A stretch of 26,871 bases of DNA from Clostridiales bacterium UBA6981 (GCA_002450075.1 DJYJ01000033.1:1183-28053); one strand, 5' to 3'; shown: positions 8,809-16,208, counted from the stretch's first letter. Numbers and translations are program-made. Notes: a model not told the origin generated them from the letters alone.

Positions 8809-10050
8809 ATGAGCTTTGACCATATCAAACATCAGGATCCCGCCGTTTACGAGGCCATGATGAAGGAACTCGAGCGGCAGCGCACCTATATCGAGCTGAT
8901 CGCCTCGGAGAACTTCGTCAGCCCCGCCGTGATGGAGGCCATGGGCAGCCATCTGACCAACAAGTACGCCGAGGGGTATCCCGGCGCGCGCTACTACGGC
9001 GGCTGCGGCTTCGTCGACGAGGTGGAGCGTCTCGCCATCGACCGCGCGCTCAAGCTGTTCGGCGCCGAGCACGCCAACGTCCAGCCCCACTCCGGCTCCC
9101 AGGCCAACGCCGCGGTGTACCTCGCGCTTCTGAAGCCGGGCGACACGATCCTGGGCATGGATTTGAGCCACGGCGGCCATCTGACCCACGGCTCCAAGGC
9201 GTCGTTCTCCGGCAAGCTCTATCACGCCGAGTTTTACGGCGTGGACAAGGAGACCGAGACGATCGACTATGAGGCCATGGCGCGCAAGGCCGAGGAGGTC
9301 AGGCCCCGGCTGATCATCGCCGGCGCCAGCGCCTATCCCCGTTTTATCGACTATAAGCGCATGCGCGAGATCGCCGACAGCGTCGGCGCGTATCTGATGG
9401 TCGACATGGCGCACGTGGCCGGTCTCGTCGCCGCCGGCGAGCATCCCTCGCCCGTGCCCTATGCCCACGTCGTCACCACGACGACCCACAAGACGCTCCG
9501 CGGCCCGCGCGGCGCGCTGATCCTCTGCACGGACGAGCTCGGAAAGAAGATCGACAGCGCGGTCTTCCCCGGCTCGCAGGGCGGCCCGCTGGAGCACATC
9601 ATCGCGGCCAAGGCCGTCTGCTTCGGCGAGGCGCTCACCGACGAATTCCGCGCCTATCAGCACCAGACCGTGCTCAACGCCAGGGCGCTGGCGAGGTCCC
9701 TCTCCGACCACGGTGTACGCCTCGTCTCCGGCGGGACGGACAACCACATGATGCTTGCCGACGTCTCCGTCTGCGGTCAGACCGGCGCGGCGATGCAGGA
9801 GATGCTCGACCAGGCCAACATCACCGCCAACAAGAACACGATCCCCTTCGACCCGCTGGGCGTCAAGGTGACCTCCGGCATGCGCTTCGGCACGCCGGCC
9901 GTCACGACCCGCGGCATGAAGGAGGCGGAGATGGGTGAGATCGGCGAGATGATCTCGCGCGTGATCCTCGGCGGCGAGGAGGCCGTCCCGGCGGTCCGCG
10001 AGCAGACGCTCGCGCTCTGCGCGCGCTTCCCGCTGTACCCGGAGCTTTGA
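8809..10050 (+). CDS. glyA: Serine hydroxymethyltransferase
   Basis: This 413-residue PLP enzyme interconverts serine and glycine, with tetrahydrofolate as one-carbon carrier. The ATG at 8809 is preferred over an upstream TTG because AGGAG lies 8 nt before it and the protein then starts MSFDHIKHQDP like its relatives. Signatures are IELIASENFVSPAV near the N-terminus, HSGSQANAAVY in the PLP region and TTTHKTLRGPRGALIL with the PLP-binding lysine at residue 228. SGMRFGTPAVTTRG appears near the C-terminus. Length and motifs are complete. It is a single-gene unit with a clear promoter and terminator. Confidence 0.97.
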   Translation: MSFDHIKHQDPAVYEAMMKELERQRTYIELIASENFVSPAVMEAMGSHLTNKYAEGYPGARYYGGCGFVDEVERLAIDRALKLFGAEHANVQPHSGSQANAAVYLALLKPGDTILGMDLSHGGHLTHGSKASFSGKLYHAEFYGVDKETETIDYEAMARKAEEVRPRLIIAGASAYPRFIDYKRMREIADSVGAYLMVDMAHVAGLVAAGEHPSPVPYAHVVTTTTHKTLRGPRGALILCTDELGKKIDSAVFPGSQGGPLEHIIAAKAVCFGEALTDEFRAYQHQTVLNARALARSLSDHGVRLVSGGTDNHMMLADVSVCGQTGAAMQEMLDQANITANKNTIPFDPLGVKVTSGMRFGTPAVTTRGMKEAEMGEIGEMISRVILGGEEAVPAVREQTLALCARFPLYPEL

Positions 10051-10077
10051 TCGGTTTCCTGCAAAGGACAGAAAAAA

Positions 10078-10102
10078 CGGGCGGTTATCCGCCCGCTTTT
10101 TT
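10078..10102 (+). terminator. Terminator of glyA
   Basis: CGGGCGG-TTAT-CCGCCCG followed by C and T6, 27 nt past the stop. Confidence 0.9.
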
Positions 10103-10132
10103 GAAAATCAGGCGAAATGCGGAAACTATTTC

Positions 10133-10161
10133 TTGACTTCCCGCACCTTTAATGGTAAACT
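10133..10161 (+). promoter_or_regulatory. Sigma-A promoter of rpsO
   Basis: TTGACT (10133-10138), a 17-nt spacer and TAAACT (10156-10161). It starts a leader of roughly 105 nt before the rpsO ATG. Confidence 0.8.
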
Positions 10162-10167
10162 TGCAAA

Positions 10168-10273
10168 GTCCGCGCCCGTGTTCTGCGCTTCGGGGTCTGC
10201 CGCCATCCGCGGTGTCCTTTCCTCCCGAGGCTCCGGCACTGGGTATAGCGATAATAAGAAAGGAGTTTTTCCC
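10168..10273 (+). promoter_or_regulatory. rpsO 5' leader, possible S15 autoregulatory RNA
   Basis: The leader between the inferred start of transcription and the ATG is long for one small ribosomal gene and GC-rich. Short hairpins are possible (CCGC/GCGG and CCTC/GAGG). S15 is known to repress its own mRNA through unrelated leader structures in different phyla. I could not match this leader to a specific known S15 motif. Confidence 0.3.
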
Positions 10274-10540
10274 ATGATCACCAAGGAAAAGAAAACCAAC
10301 GTCATCAACGCCAACGCCACGCACGAGAACGACACCGGCTCGCCCGAGGTTCAGGTCGCCATCTGGACCGAGCGTATCCGTGAGCTGACCGAGCACCTCA
10401 AGGCTCACCCCAACGACGACCACAGCCGTCTGGGCATGTACCAGCTCGTCGGTAAGCGCCGCCGCATGCTCGACTACCTCGCCAAGAAGGACATCGAGCG
10501 CTATCGTGCCATCATTGCAAAGCTGAACATCCGCAAGTAA
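10274..10540 (+). CDS. rpsO: 30S ribosomal protein S15
   Basis: This 88-residue protein shows S15 signatures: HENDTGSPEVQVAIWTERI, LTEHLKAHPNDDHSRLG and LVGKRRRMLDYLAKKD. It binds 16S rRNA helices 20-22 early in 30S assembly. The start at 10274 is fixed by AAGGAG 8 nt upstream and by the standard family length; the frame is open further upstream but that part is leader. A terminator follows, and pnp comes next. The rpsO-pnp gene order is widespread in bacteria. Confidence 0.97.
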   Translation: MITKEKKTNVINANATHENDTGSPEVQVAIWTERIRELTEHLKAHPNDDHSRLGMYQLVGKRRRMLDYLAKKDIERYRAIIAKLNIRK

Positions 10541-10590
10541 GTTTCGGATTTTCGGCCTTCCCCCGCATTGCTGAAGGTTATGAAGGTTTT

Positions 10591-10628
10591 AACGTGGAGA
10601 CAATTGAATATTGTCTCCGCGTTTTTTT
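10591..10628 (+). terminator. Terminator between rpsO and pnp
   Basis: Stem AACGTGGAGACAAT with ATTGTCTCCGCGTT (one G-T pair, loop TGAAT) runs straight into T7. Confidence 0.9.
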
Positions 10629-10664
10629 AATCTTCCCCTGCCCACGAGCCTCTTCTTTTAGTAT

Positions 10665-10699
10665 TTGAAGGAGAGCAGCGCGCCGCTGTTTTGCTTCAA
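10665..10699 (+). promoter_or_regulatory. Long hairpin in the pnp leader
   Basis: Arms TTGAAGGAGAGCAGCG (10665-10680) and CGCTGTTTTGCTTCAA (10684-10699) pair over 16 positions with one mismatch and two G-U pairs. It sits 49 nt upstream of the pnp ATG and has no T-tract. E. coli pnp is autoregulated through an RNase III-cleaved leader hairpin, so an analogous role is plausible but unproven. Confidence 0.45.
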
Positions 10700-10747
10700 G
10701 TGCTAAACGGTGAGGCTCCAGGAAACAAGAGAAAAGGAGTATGACCC

Positions 10748-12868
10748 ATGATCATCACCAACAAGCAGTTCCCCAACTACAAAAAGTATGAAATGACCTT
10801 TGAGGGCCGCCCGCTCTCGATGGAAGTCGGCAAGATGGCCGAGCTGTGCAACGCCGCCGTTCTCGTCCGCTACGGCGAGACCACCGTGCTCGTCACCTGC
10901 ACCGCCTCCGCCCGCCCGAAGGACGGCATCGACTACTTCCCGCTTTCCGTCGACTTCAACGAGAAGCTCTACGCCGTCGGCCGCATCCCCGGCAGCTTCA
11001 TGCGCCGTGAGGGCAAGCCCAGCCTCAACGCCGTTCTCGCCTCCCGTCTGATCGACCGTCCGATGCGCCCCCTCTTCCCGAGCGATCTGCGCAACGACGT
11101 CGTGATCGCCTGCGAGGTGCTGAGCGTTGACCGCGACTGCAGCCCCGAGATCACCGCCATGATCGGCGCCTCCGCCGCCGTTTCGATCTCCGATGTGCCG
11201 TTCAACGGCCCCATCGCCGGCATCGTCCTCGGCTGGGACGGCGAGAAGTATCTCTTCAACCCCACCAAGGAAGAGCGCGAGCGCAACCGCATGATCACCA
11301 CCATCGCGGCCACCCACAAGAAGATCGTCATGATCGAGTCTGAGGCGAAGGAAGTTCCCGAGGACGTGATGTACGAGGGCATCGTGCAGGCGCACGAGCA
11401 TCTCCAGCCTGTCCTCGATCTGATCGACCGCATGGTCGCCGAGATCGGCAAGCCCAAGTTTGAGTACGAGCACGCCGCCTTCGACGACGAGCTGTTCAAC
11501 AAGCTCGTTGAAAACGAGTTCCAGTCCATGGAGTACTGCATGGACACCGACGACAAGAACGTGCGCGAGAGCCGCGTCAACGACTGGATCACCATGGTCC
11601 AGGAGAAGTACGGCGAAGAGCATCCCGACATGATGCAGTACATGGACGAGATCCTCTACAAGCTGCAGAAGAAGGTCGTCAAGAAGTGGCTGCTGGCCGG
11701 CAAGCGTGTCGACGGCCGCGCGATGAACGAGATCCGCCCCCTCGCCTGCGAGGTCGGCCTGATCCCGGTCGTGCACGGCTCGGCGCTCTTTACCCGCGGC
11801 CAGACCCAGGTGCTCTCCATCGCCACCCTCGCCCCGATGAGCGACACGCAGAAGCTCGACACCATCTGGGAAGAGGAAGAGAAGCGCTTCATGCACCACT
11901 ACAACATGCCCTCCTACTCCACCGGCGAGGCGCGTGCGAGCCGCTCGACCAACCGCCGCGAGTACGGCCACGGCGCGCTCGTTGAGAAGGCGCTCGAGGC
12001 CGTCATCCCCGAGGTCGAGGACTTCCCCTATGCCATCCGCGTCGTCTCCGAGGTCCTGTCCTCCAACGGCTCTACCTCCCAGGGCTCGATCTGCGGCACC
12101 ACGATGGCGCTGATGGACGCCGGCGTTCCGCTCAAGGCGCCCGTTGCGGGCATCAGCTGCGGCCTCATCCAGGACGGCGACGACTTCACCACCTTTATCG
12201 ACATCCAGGGCGTTGAGGACTTCCACGGCGAGATGGACTTCAAGGTGGCCGGCACCAAGAAGGGCATCACCGCCATCCAGATGGACCTCAAGAACGACGG
12301 CCTCAAGCACGAGATCGTCAAGGAAGCCTTCTCCATCACCAAGGAAGCCCGCTTCCAGATCCTTGACGCGATCATGCTCAAGGCGCTTGCCGAGCCGCGC
12401 AAGGAGCTGGCCAAGACCGCGCCGAAGATGATCCAGATCAAGATCAACCCCGACAAGATCCGTGAAGTCATCGGCACCGGCGGCAAGGTCATCCAGAAGA
12501 TCACGGCCGATACCGGCTGCAAGATCGACATCCAGGACGACGGCAACATCTTCATCGCCTCCAGCGATATCGAGGCCTGCCGCACCGCGCGCAAGATCAT
12601 CGAGGACATCGTCTTCGAGCCGGTCGTCGGCGCGCTGTACTACGGCGAGGTCAAGCGCGTGATCTCCAACCTCGGCGCTTTCGTCGAGCTCGCTCCGGGC
12701 AAGGACGCGATGTGCCACATCAAGGATCTCGAGTTCAAGCGCACCGAGAAGGTCGAGGACGTGCTCAACGTCGGCGACAAGACCTGGGTCAAGTTCACCG
12801 GCATCGACGAAAAGGGCCGCTGGAACATCTCCCGCAAGGAAGCGCTCAAGGAGCGCGGCGAGGCCTGA
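10748..12868 (+). CDS. pnp: Polyribonucleotide nucleotidyltransferase (PNPase)
   Basis: This 706-residue protein has the full PNPase layout. RNase PH domain 1 (GRPLSMEVGKMAELCNAAV, FMRREGKPS, RLIDRPMRPLFP) is followed by the all-helical linker. The catalytic RNase PH domain 2 comes next (SYSTGEARASRSTNRREYGHG, SSNGSTSQGSICG, AGISCGLI, GTKKGITAIQMDLK), then a KH domain (IREVIGTGGKVIQKI) and an S1 domain at the C-terminus (YYGEVKRVISNLGAFVEL). It degrades RNA from the 3' end using phosphate and can also add tails. The start is set by AAAGGAG about 8 nt upstream. Its leader contains a long hairpin. No promoter is obvious between the rpsO terminator and that hairpin, so readthrough from rpsO may contribute. 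Confidence 0.97.
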   Translation: MIITNKQFPNYKKYEMTFEGRPLSMEVGKMAELCNAAVLVRYGETTVLVTCTASARPKDGIDYFPLSVDFNEKLYAVGRIPGSFMRREGKPSLNAVLASRLIDRPMRPLFPSDLRNDVVIACEVLSVDRDCSPEITAMIGASAAVSISDVPFNGPIAGIVLGWDGEKYLFNPTKEERERNRMITTIAATHKKIVMIESEAKEVPEDVMYEGIVQAHEHLQPVLDLIDRMVAEIGKPKFEYEHAAFDDELFNKLVENEFQSMEYCMDTDDKNVRESRVNDWITMVQEKYGEEHPDMMQYMDEILYKLQKKVVKKWLLAGKRVDGRAMNEIRPLACEVGLIPVVHGSALFTRGQTQVLSIATLAPMSDTQKLDTIWEEEEKRFMHHYNMPSYSTGEARASRSTNRREYGHGALVEKALEAVIPEVEDFPYAIRVVSEVLSSNGSTSQGSICGTTMALMDAGVPLKAPVAGISCGLIQDGDDFTTFIDIQGVEDFHGEMDFKVAGTKKGITAIQMDLKNDGLKHEIVKEAFSITKEARFQILDAIMLKALAEPRKELAKTAPKMIQIKINPDKIREVIGTGGKVIQKITADTGCKIDIQDDGNIFIASSDIEACRTARKIIEDIVFEPVVGALYYGEVKRVISNLGAFVELAPGKDAMCHIKDLEFKRTEKVEDVLNVGDKTWVKFTGIDEKGRWNISRKEALKERGEA

Positions 12869-12902
12869 TCGCCCGATCTGACAAAACAAAAAAGGAACTG
12901 TG

Positions 12903-12985
12903 GTCAGGGTTTATTTTGTAAAGGAGGAATTTATCCTCACATAATAACCCTGACGGCGGTTCATTTGCGGCAAAGTGATACCGCA
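12903..12985. other. Nested hairpins in the pnp 3' region
   Basis: The region between pnp and the next gene holds no convincing gene. An outer stem GTCAGGGTTTATT/AATAACCCTGAC (12903-12915 with 12943-12954) encloses GAGGA/TCCTC, followed by TGCGG/CCGCA (12966-12970 with 12981-12985). It could be a structured 3' UTR or a remnant of a mobile element. Confidence 0.5.
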
Positions 12986-13001
12986 GTATGGGTAAGCTGT
13001 G

Positions 13002-13043
13002 AAAAGAGGATGGAGAGACTGTGAAATCTCTCCATCCTCTTTT
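13002..13043. terminator. Bidirectional terminator between pnp and GNAT gene
   Basis: A 17-bp perfect stem (13002-13018 with 13027-13043) has A4 at its left foot and T4 at its right foot, so it serves both convergent genes. Confidence 0.9.
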
Positions 13044-13124
13044 GCCACCTTCCGAAAGAAAGGGCAAGGTCAAGCTTTCGCGCTCGGTTTGATTGTTCGA
13101 CAAATAGGAATTTGTTGAGCAATA

Positions 13125-13613
13125 TCAAAGTTTCATAACGGCATCGATATCGCCTTCTGCATCCTCTCCTATCTCCTCAAAGCCGAAGGAAAGGTATAAC
13201 TTTCTCGCCACTGTATTCTCTCGGTCATAACAGATCCAGCAGTAGTCTGCTTTTCCGTGCGGAAAAGTCCTGATATAATCCAGCGCGAGTCTGACAGCCT
13301 CACGTCCATAACCCTTTCCCTGATACTCCTTATCGATCATCAGACGCCAAAAGAAGTAATTATTTTTTGAGATCTCCGGCGCATTTTTATCGTCACAAAC
13401 CTCACCATAGTCATAGGCGAGCATTAGAAAACCGACGGGAGTGTCATCGTCATAGATCCCGAATGGGTATACAGCTCCGGAGGTCTTGTTCCCGACATAA
13501 GCATGAACGAGACTCCACACGTTGCTTGCGATAAAACGCTCCTGTTCCTCCTCTATGCTCAGTTCCATAATATCCCATACATTATATTTGTTCAGCTCTT
13601 CCAAATGAACCAT
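13125..13613 (-). CDS. GNAT acetyltransferase (polyamine acetyltransferase-like)
   Basis: This 162-residue single-domain GNAT resembles the BltD/PaiA-type spermine/spermidine acetyltransferases. It has an N-terminal EEEQERFIASNVWSL segment, VYPFGIYDDDTPVGFLML, the acetyl-CoA loop DKEYQGKGYGREAV (Q-x-K-G-x-G form) and the C-terminal NTVARKLYLSFGFEE. Substrate assignment to polyamines is by resemblance only. GGAGG lies 8 nt before the ATG. The gene is clearly AT-richer than the housekeeping block and sits next to a RAYT transposase, suggesting later arrival. It has its own promoter. Confidence 0.85.
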   Translation of the reverse strand: MVHLEELNKYNVWDIMELSIEEEQERFIASNVWSLVHAYVGNKTSGAVYPFGIYDDDTPVGFLMLAYDYGEVCDDKNAPEISKNNYFFWRLMIDKEYQGKGYGREAVRLALDYIRTFPHGKADYCWICYDRENTVARKLYLSFGFEEIGEDAEGDIDAVMKL

Positions 13614-13648
13614 TGCAATGCCTCCACAAACATCGATTTGTCGAGATG

Positions 13649-13676
13649 ATTATAACACAGCAAGCGCCGCATTCAA
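13649..13676 (-). promoter_or_regulatory. Sigma-A promoter of the GNAT gene
   Basis: On the minus strand, TTGAAT (13671-13676), a 16-nt spacer and a perfect TATAAT (13649-13654). The -35 box overlaps the last codons of the RAYT gene. Confidence 0.85.
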
Positions 13677-14200
13677 CGCCTGCCTAATTGTTGAACATGT
13701 CCTTGTTGCTCATAGTAGCGATCCTCGACCCATTTGGCGGGGTTCGCGTTGATGTATTCCCATATTTCACGGTAATCATTCTCATTCCGGATCACATGCT
13801 CGTGAAACGAGCGCTGCCAAAGTGGTAGATTCCCCAGGTTATCGCGGGATAGACGTGTTGAGAGAGATTTGAGCACACGCACCACATCAAACAGCGTAGG
13901 GGAGGGGCTCGCCCCTCCCGAATCCGTATTGAATGAAACCAGCAAATGGATATGGTTGGGCATGATGACGTAATTGTCGATTTGAACCGCAGGATAGCGC
14001 TTTGGAAGCGCGAGGAGTTGTTCCTTTACGCATTGGCCGATAGGAGACAGCATGACTGCGGGAGGGGCAAGCCCCTCCCCTACGGTGATCCGGGATAAGA
14101 TGCAATGCCGGTCATGGGTGCAGATCGTGACGAAATAGGCACCGGGACTGGAATAATCATAATCCGGCAGGCGCATTGGTTTTCGTTTTGGCAATTCCAT
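13673..14200 (-). CDS. REP-associated tyrosine transposase (RAYT, Y1_Tnp/IS200-like)
   Basis: This 175-residue protein from MELPKRK is a Y1 single-strand DNA transposase. It has PGAYFVTICTHDRH near the N-terminus, the HUH motif NYVIMPNHIHLLV, then the helix VVRVLKSLSTRLSR. FHEHVIRNENDYREIWEYINANPAKW contains the expected catalytic Tyr region. ATG 14200 is chosen because the best promoter has its -10 at 14253-14258 and GAGAGG lies upstream; a longer frame to 14287 would begin upstream of that promoter. RAYTs are usually domesticated enzymes that spread REP palindromes in trans. Two REP-like palindromes lie inside this gene, encoding VGEGLAPPA and GGASPSPT, both in frame. Another palindrome of related type lies upstream at 14358. 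Confidence 0.88.
   Translation of the reverse strand: MELPKRKPMRLPDYDYSSPGAYFVTICTHDRHCILSRITVGEGLAPPAVMLSPIGQCVKEQLLALPKRYPAVQIDNYVIMPNHIHLLVSFNTDSGGASPSPTLFDVVRVLKSLSTRLSRDNLGNLPLWQRSFHEHVIRNENDYREIWEYINANPAKWVEDRYYEQQGHVQQLGRR
13896..13919. repeat. REP-like palindrome inside the RAYT gene, copy 1
   Basis: A 24-nt element starting GTAGGGG with arms GGGAGGGGC-type/GCCCCTCCC. It is read in frame as Gly-Gly-Ala-Ser-Pro-Ser-Pro in the transposase. Confidence 0.85.
14060..14083. repeat. REP-like palindrome inside the RAYT gene, copy 2 (inverted)
   Basis: The reverse complement of copy 1 with one difference in 24 nt. It is read in frame as Val-Gly-Glu-Gly-Leu-Ala-Pro-Pro. Confidence 0.85.
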
Positions 14201-14252
14201 GGTGGGAATCCTCTCTTTGCCTTGTGGGGTGAGGGACTCGGCTCTCGAATCC

Positions 14253-14281
14253 ATGATACCAAAGCTATCGCAGCTTGACAA
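14253..14281 (-). promoter_or_regulatory. Sigma-A promoter of the RAYT gene
   Basis: On the minus strand, TTGTCA (14276-14281), a 17-nt spacer and TATCAT (14253-14258), leading into the start at 14200. Confidence 0.65.
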
Positions 14282-14282
14282 G

Positions 14283-14341
14283 TGCAAGAGCGCACTTACT
14301 CACCACCCTTCGGCGGCATAAGTGCGCTCTCGTTTCTTGCA
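14283..14341. repeat. Long hairpin upstream of the RAYT gene
   Basis: Arms AGAGCGCACTTA (14287-14298) and TAAGTGCGCTCT (14319-14330) pair perfectly. The inside CACC/GGCGG region can also pair, and TGCAAG/CTTGCA sits at the outer foot. It has no T-tract and no coding potential. Confidence 0.6.
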
Positions 14342-14357
14342 GAAAGAAGAAATGTGC

Positions 14358-14391
14358 ATCGTAGGGGCGCTTCACGAAGCGCCCCTACGAT
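14358..14391. repeat. Perfect 34-nt REP-like palindrome
   Basis: ATCGTAGGGGCGCTTC-AC and its exact reverse complement form a 16-bp stem with a 2-nt loop. The GTAGGGG head is shared with both palindromes inside the RAYT gene, suggesting one REP family. Confidence 0.85.
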
Positions 14392-14579
14392 ATAGGTCAT
14401 GGATAAATCAGTCCTTGACAAAACGCTTGCCAAACACAGTTCCTTTTTTGCTCTCCGCGCGCCCGAGGGCGGAGGATTTTTCGTCCGGGATGCGGTCTCG
14501 CGGGCGCCGATTTTGCAGTTTCGACAAAAAATCGCGGAAATTTGCGGAAAATATAAACAGATTATGCCGCGATTACGGA

Positions 14580-14608
14580 TTGACTATTTTGCTTTAAAGG
14601 GCTAAAAT
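14580..14608 (+). promoter_or_regulatory. Sigma-A promoter of the M20/DUF3100 operon
   Basis: TTGACT (14580-14585), a 17-nt spacer and TAAAAT (14603-14608) in an AT-rich stretch. Transcription would start near 14615, so the structured element at 14631-14837 would be the operon's 5' leader. The stretch 14392-14579 shows no gene. Confidence 0.75.
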
Positions 14609-14630
14609 GTTAAATAAATATTCATATTTT

Positions 14631-14837
14631 ATACCAGACTCCGATTAAAAGCAGACAACGTCTGCTTTTAATCACGCGCGAGCGCGTCGGAGTCTGCATG
14701 ATGAGTGAGGCTCGAAATCTTTGATTTCGTGTGCCGAACTTATGCACCGCAGACGTCATCTGTGCTTTTGCACAGACAGGCGACGCGTTTAGCGGCGCCT
14801 TTCTGATGGAAAGTGTCTGCTTTTCATCAGAAAACAG
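14631..14837 (+). repeat. Left copy of a multi-hairpin structured element
   Basis: Helices in order: an outer stem AGACTCCGA/TCGGAGTCT (14636-14644 with 14687-14695) enclosing a 13-bp hairpin (ATTAAAAGCAGAC with GTCTGCTTTTAAT) and ACGCG/CGCGT. The conserved core hairpin follows at 14701-14743 (ATGAGT-GA-GGC-T-CGAAATC ... GATTTCG-TGT-GCC-GA-ACTTAT). Then come CTGTGC/GCACAG, GGCGACGC/GCGGCGCC and an 11-bp stem at 14803-14830. The core includes a symmetric tandem G-A mismatch. It matches 17591-17805 in inverted orientation. It lies between a promoter and the M20 start codon, so it would be transcribed as leader RNA. I do not recognise it as a named RNA family. Confidence 0.8.
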
Positions 14838-14866
14838 TATTACCATAACGAAACAGGACAGGAAGC

Positions 14867-16177
14867 ATGAAGACGAAACAGGAACTGAAAGAAATGGTCT
14901 GCGCGGCGATCGACGCGCGCCGGGACGAGATCATCGCCTTTGCCGACGCCGTTGCCGCCGAGCCGGAGCTGGGCTTCAAGGAAACCAAGACCGCGGCGAA
15001 ATTCACCGCGCTGCTCGAAGGTCTCGGCCGCACGCCGCGGACGCACATCGCGCACACCGGCGTCGTCGACGCATACCCGGGCGCCCGCTCCGATCTGCGC
15101 GTCGCTATCATGGGCGAGCTTGACGCGATCCTCGTGGCCGACCACCCCGACGCCGACCCGCTGACCGGCGCCGTCCACGCCTGCGGGCACAACGCCCAGC
15201 TCGCCTCCGTCGCGGCGATCGCCTATGCTCTGCACGACACCGACCTGATGCAGCATCTGGGCGGCGATATCGTGCTGATGGGCGTTCCCGCCGAGGAATA
15301 TGTGGAGATCACCTATCGAAACAAGCTCCGGGAAGAGGGCAAGCTCTGGTTCCTCAGCGGCAAGCAGGAGTTTATCCGCCTCGGCGAATTCGACGACATC
15401 GACATCAGCGTCATGCAGCACAGCGCCCCGGCGGCGGACGGCTATAAGGCCGGCGCGAGCTCGGTCTGCAACGGCTTTACCGTGAAGCTGATCAATTACA
15501 AGGGCAAGGGCGCCCACGCAGGCGCCGCGCCCTATGACGGCGTCAACGCGCTCAACGCGGCGATGCTGGGGCTGATGGCCGTCCACGCCCAGCGCGAGAC
15601 CTTCCGCGACGAGGACCGCATCCGTGTCCATCCGATCATCACCAAGGGCGGCGACATCGTCAACATCGTCCCGGCGGACGTCCGGCTGGAGACCTATGTG
15701 CGCGGCAGCAACACCGAAGCCATCATGGGCGCCTCGGAAAAGGTCAACCGCGCCTTCCGCTCCGGCGGCGATGCGGTGGGCGCCGCATGCGAGATCATCG
15801 AGCTGCCCGGCTATCTGCCTGTCGTTCAGTGCGACGCGCTCAACGATCTGATGGTCGAGGAGCTGCATACGCTCGTCGGAGATCAGGTCATGAAGATCTG
15901 CCCCGGCTTCGGCGGCGGCTCGTCCGATCAGGGCGACGTCTCGCAGCTGATGCCGTCGATCCAGTCCTTCTTCGCCGGCGTCGAGGGCGGGCTGCACACC
16001 CGTGACTTCTGCATGAAGGACAAGGAGCTGACGATGATCACCGCGGCCAAGGCGATGCTCTGTCTCGTCATCGAGCTGCTCTATGACGACGCGGCGACGG
16101 GCAAACGGATCAAAGCGGATTTCAAGCCTGTCTTCACCAAGGAGGAATACCTCCGCAAGTGGGGACGGTTGGAATAA
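14867..16177 (+). CDS. M20 family amidohydrolase (AbgB/aminoacylase-like)
   Basis: This 436-residue M20D-type zinc metallohydrolase has AEPELGFKET near the N-terminus, VHACGHNAQ with His104 and His108 as metal ligands, and GVPAEEYVE (Glu143-Glu144, the general base and bridging ligand region). The dimerisation domain has KGKGAHAGAAPYDGVNALNA, and the C-terminus has a GGGSSDQGDVS metal-binding segment. Relatives hydrolyse N-acyl amino acids, aminobenzoyl-glutamate or small peptides. The exact substrate cannot be read. GGACAGGAAG lies before the ATG. Two membrane proteins follow in the same operon, which suggests import of the substrate or export of the product. The structured element fills its leader. 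Confidence 0.88.
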   Translation: MKTKQELKEMVCAAIDARRDEIIAFADAVAAEPELGFKETKTAAKFTALLEGLGRTPRTHIAHTGVVDAYPGARSDLRVAIMGELDAILVADHPDADPLTGAVHACGHNAQLASVAAIAYALHDTDLMQHLGGDIVLMGVPAEEYVEITYRNKLREEGKLWFLSGKQEFIRLGEFDDIDISVMQHSAPAADGYKAGASSVCNGFTVKLINYKGKGAHAGAAPYDGVNALNAAMLGLMAVHAQRETFRDEDRIRVHPIITKGGDIVNIVPADVRLETYVRGSNTEAIMGASEKVNRAFRSGGDAVGAACEIIELPGYLPVVQCDALNDLMVEELHTLVGDQVMKICPGFGGGSSDQGDVSQLMPSIQSFFAGVEGGLHTRDFCMKDKELTMITAAKAMLCLVIELLYDDAATGKRIKADFKPVFTKEEYLRKWGRLE

Positions 16178-16208
16178 AACATCTGGGACAAGAGAAAGGT
16201 AGGTACAC

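Noticed and set aside
10703..12889. Very long open frame antisense to pnp, and similar antisense frames opposite typA, glyA, the M20 gene and the lysine transporter
   Set aside because: These arise from the high-GC codon pattern of the real genes. They have no ribosome sites and no recognisable domains, and the products are compositionally skewed.
14201..14287. Upstream start for the RAYT transposase
   Set aside because: It lies upstream of the inferred promoter and adds residues unlike the family N-terminus.
14322..14605. Short open frames between the RAYT gene and the M20 promoter
   Set aside because: They run through the 34-nt palindrome and an AT-rich stretch, lack ribosome sites and resemble no protein family.
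14803..14830. Hammerhead-like CTGATG...GAAA signature in the left structured element
   Set aside because: The sequence CTGATGGAAAG lacks the CUGAUGA core followed by stem II, and the segment is simply one arm of an 11-bp stem. The right copy does not keep it.
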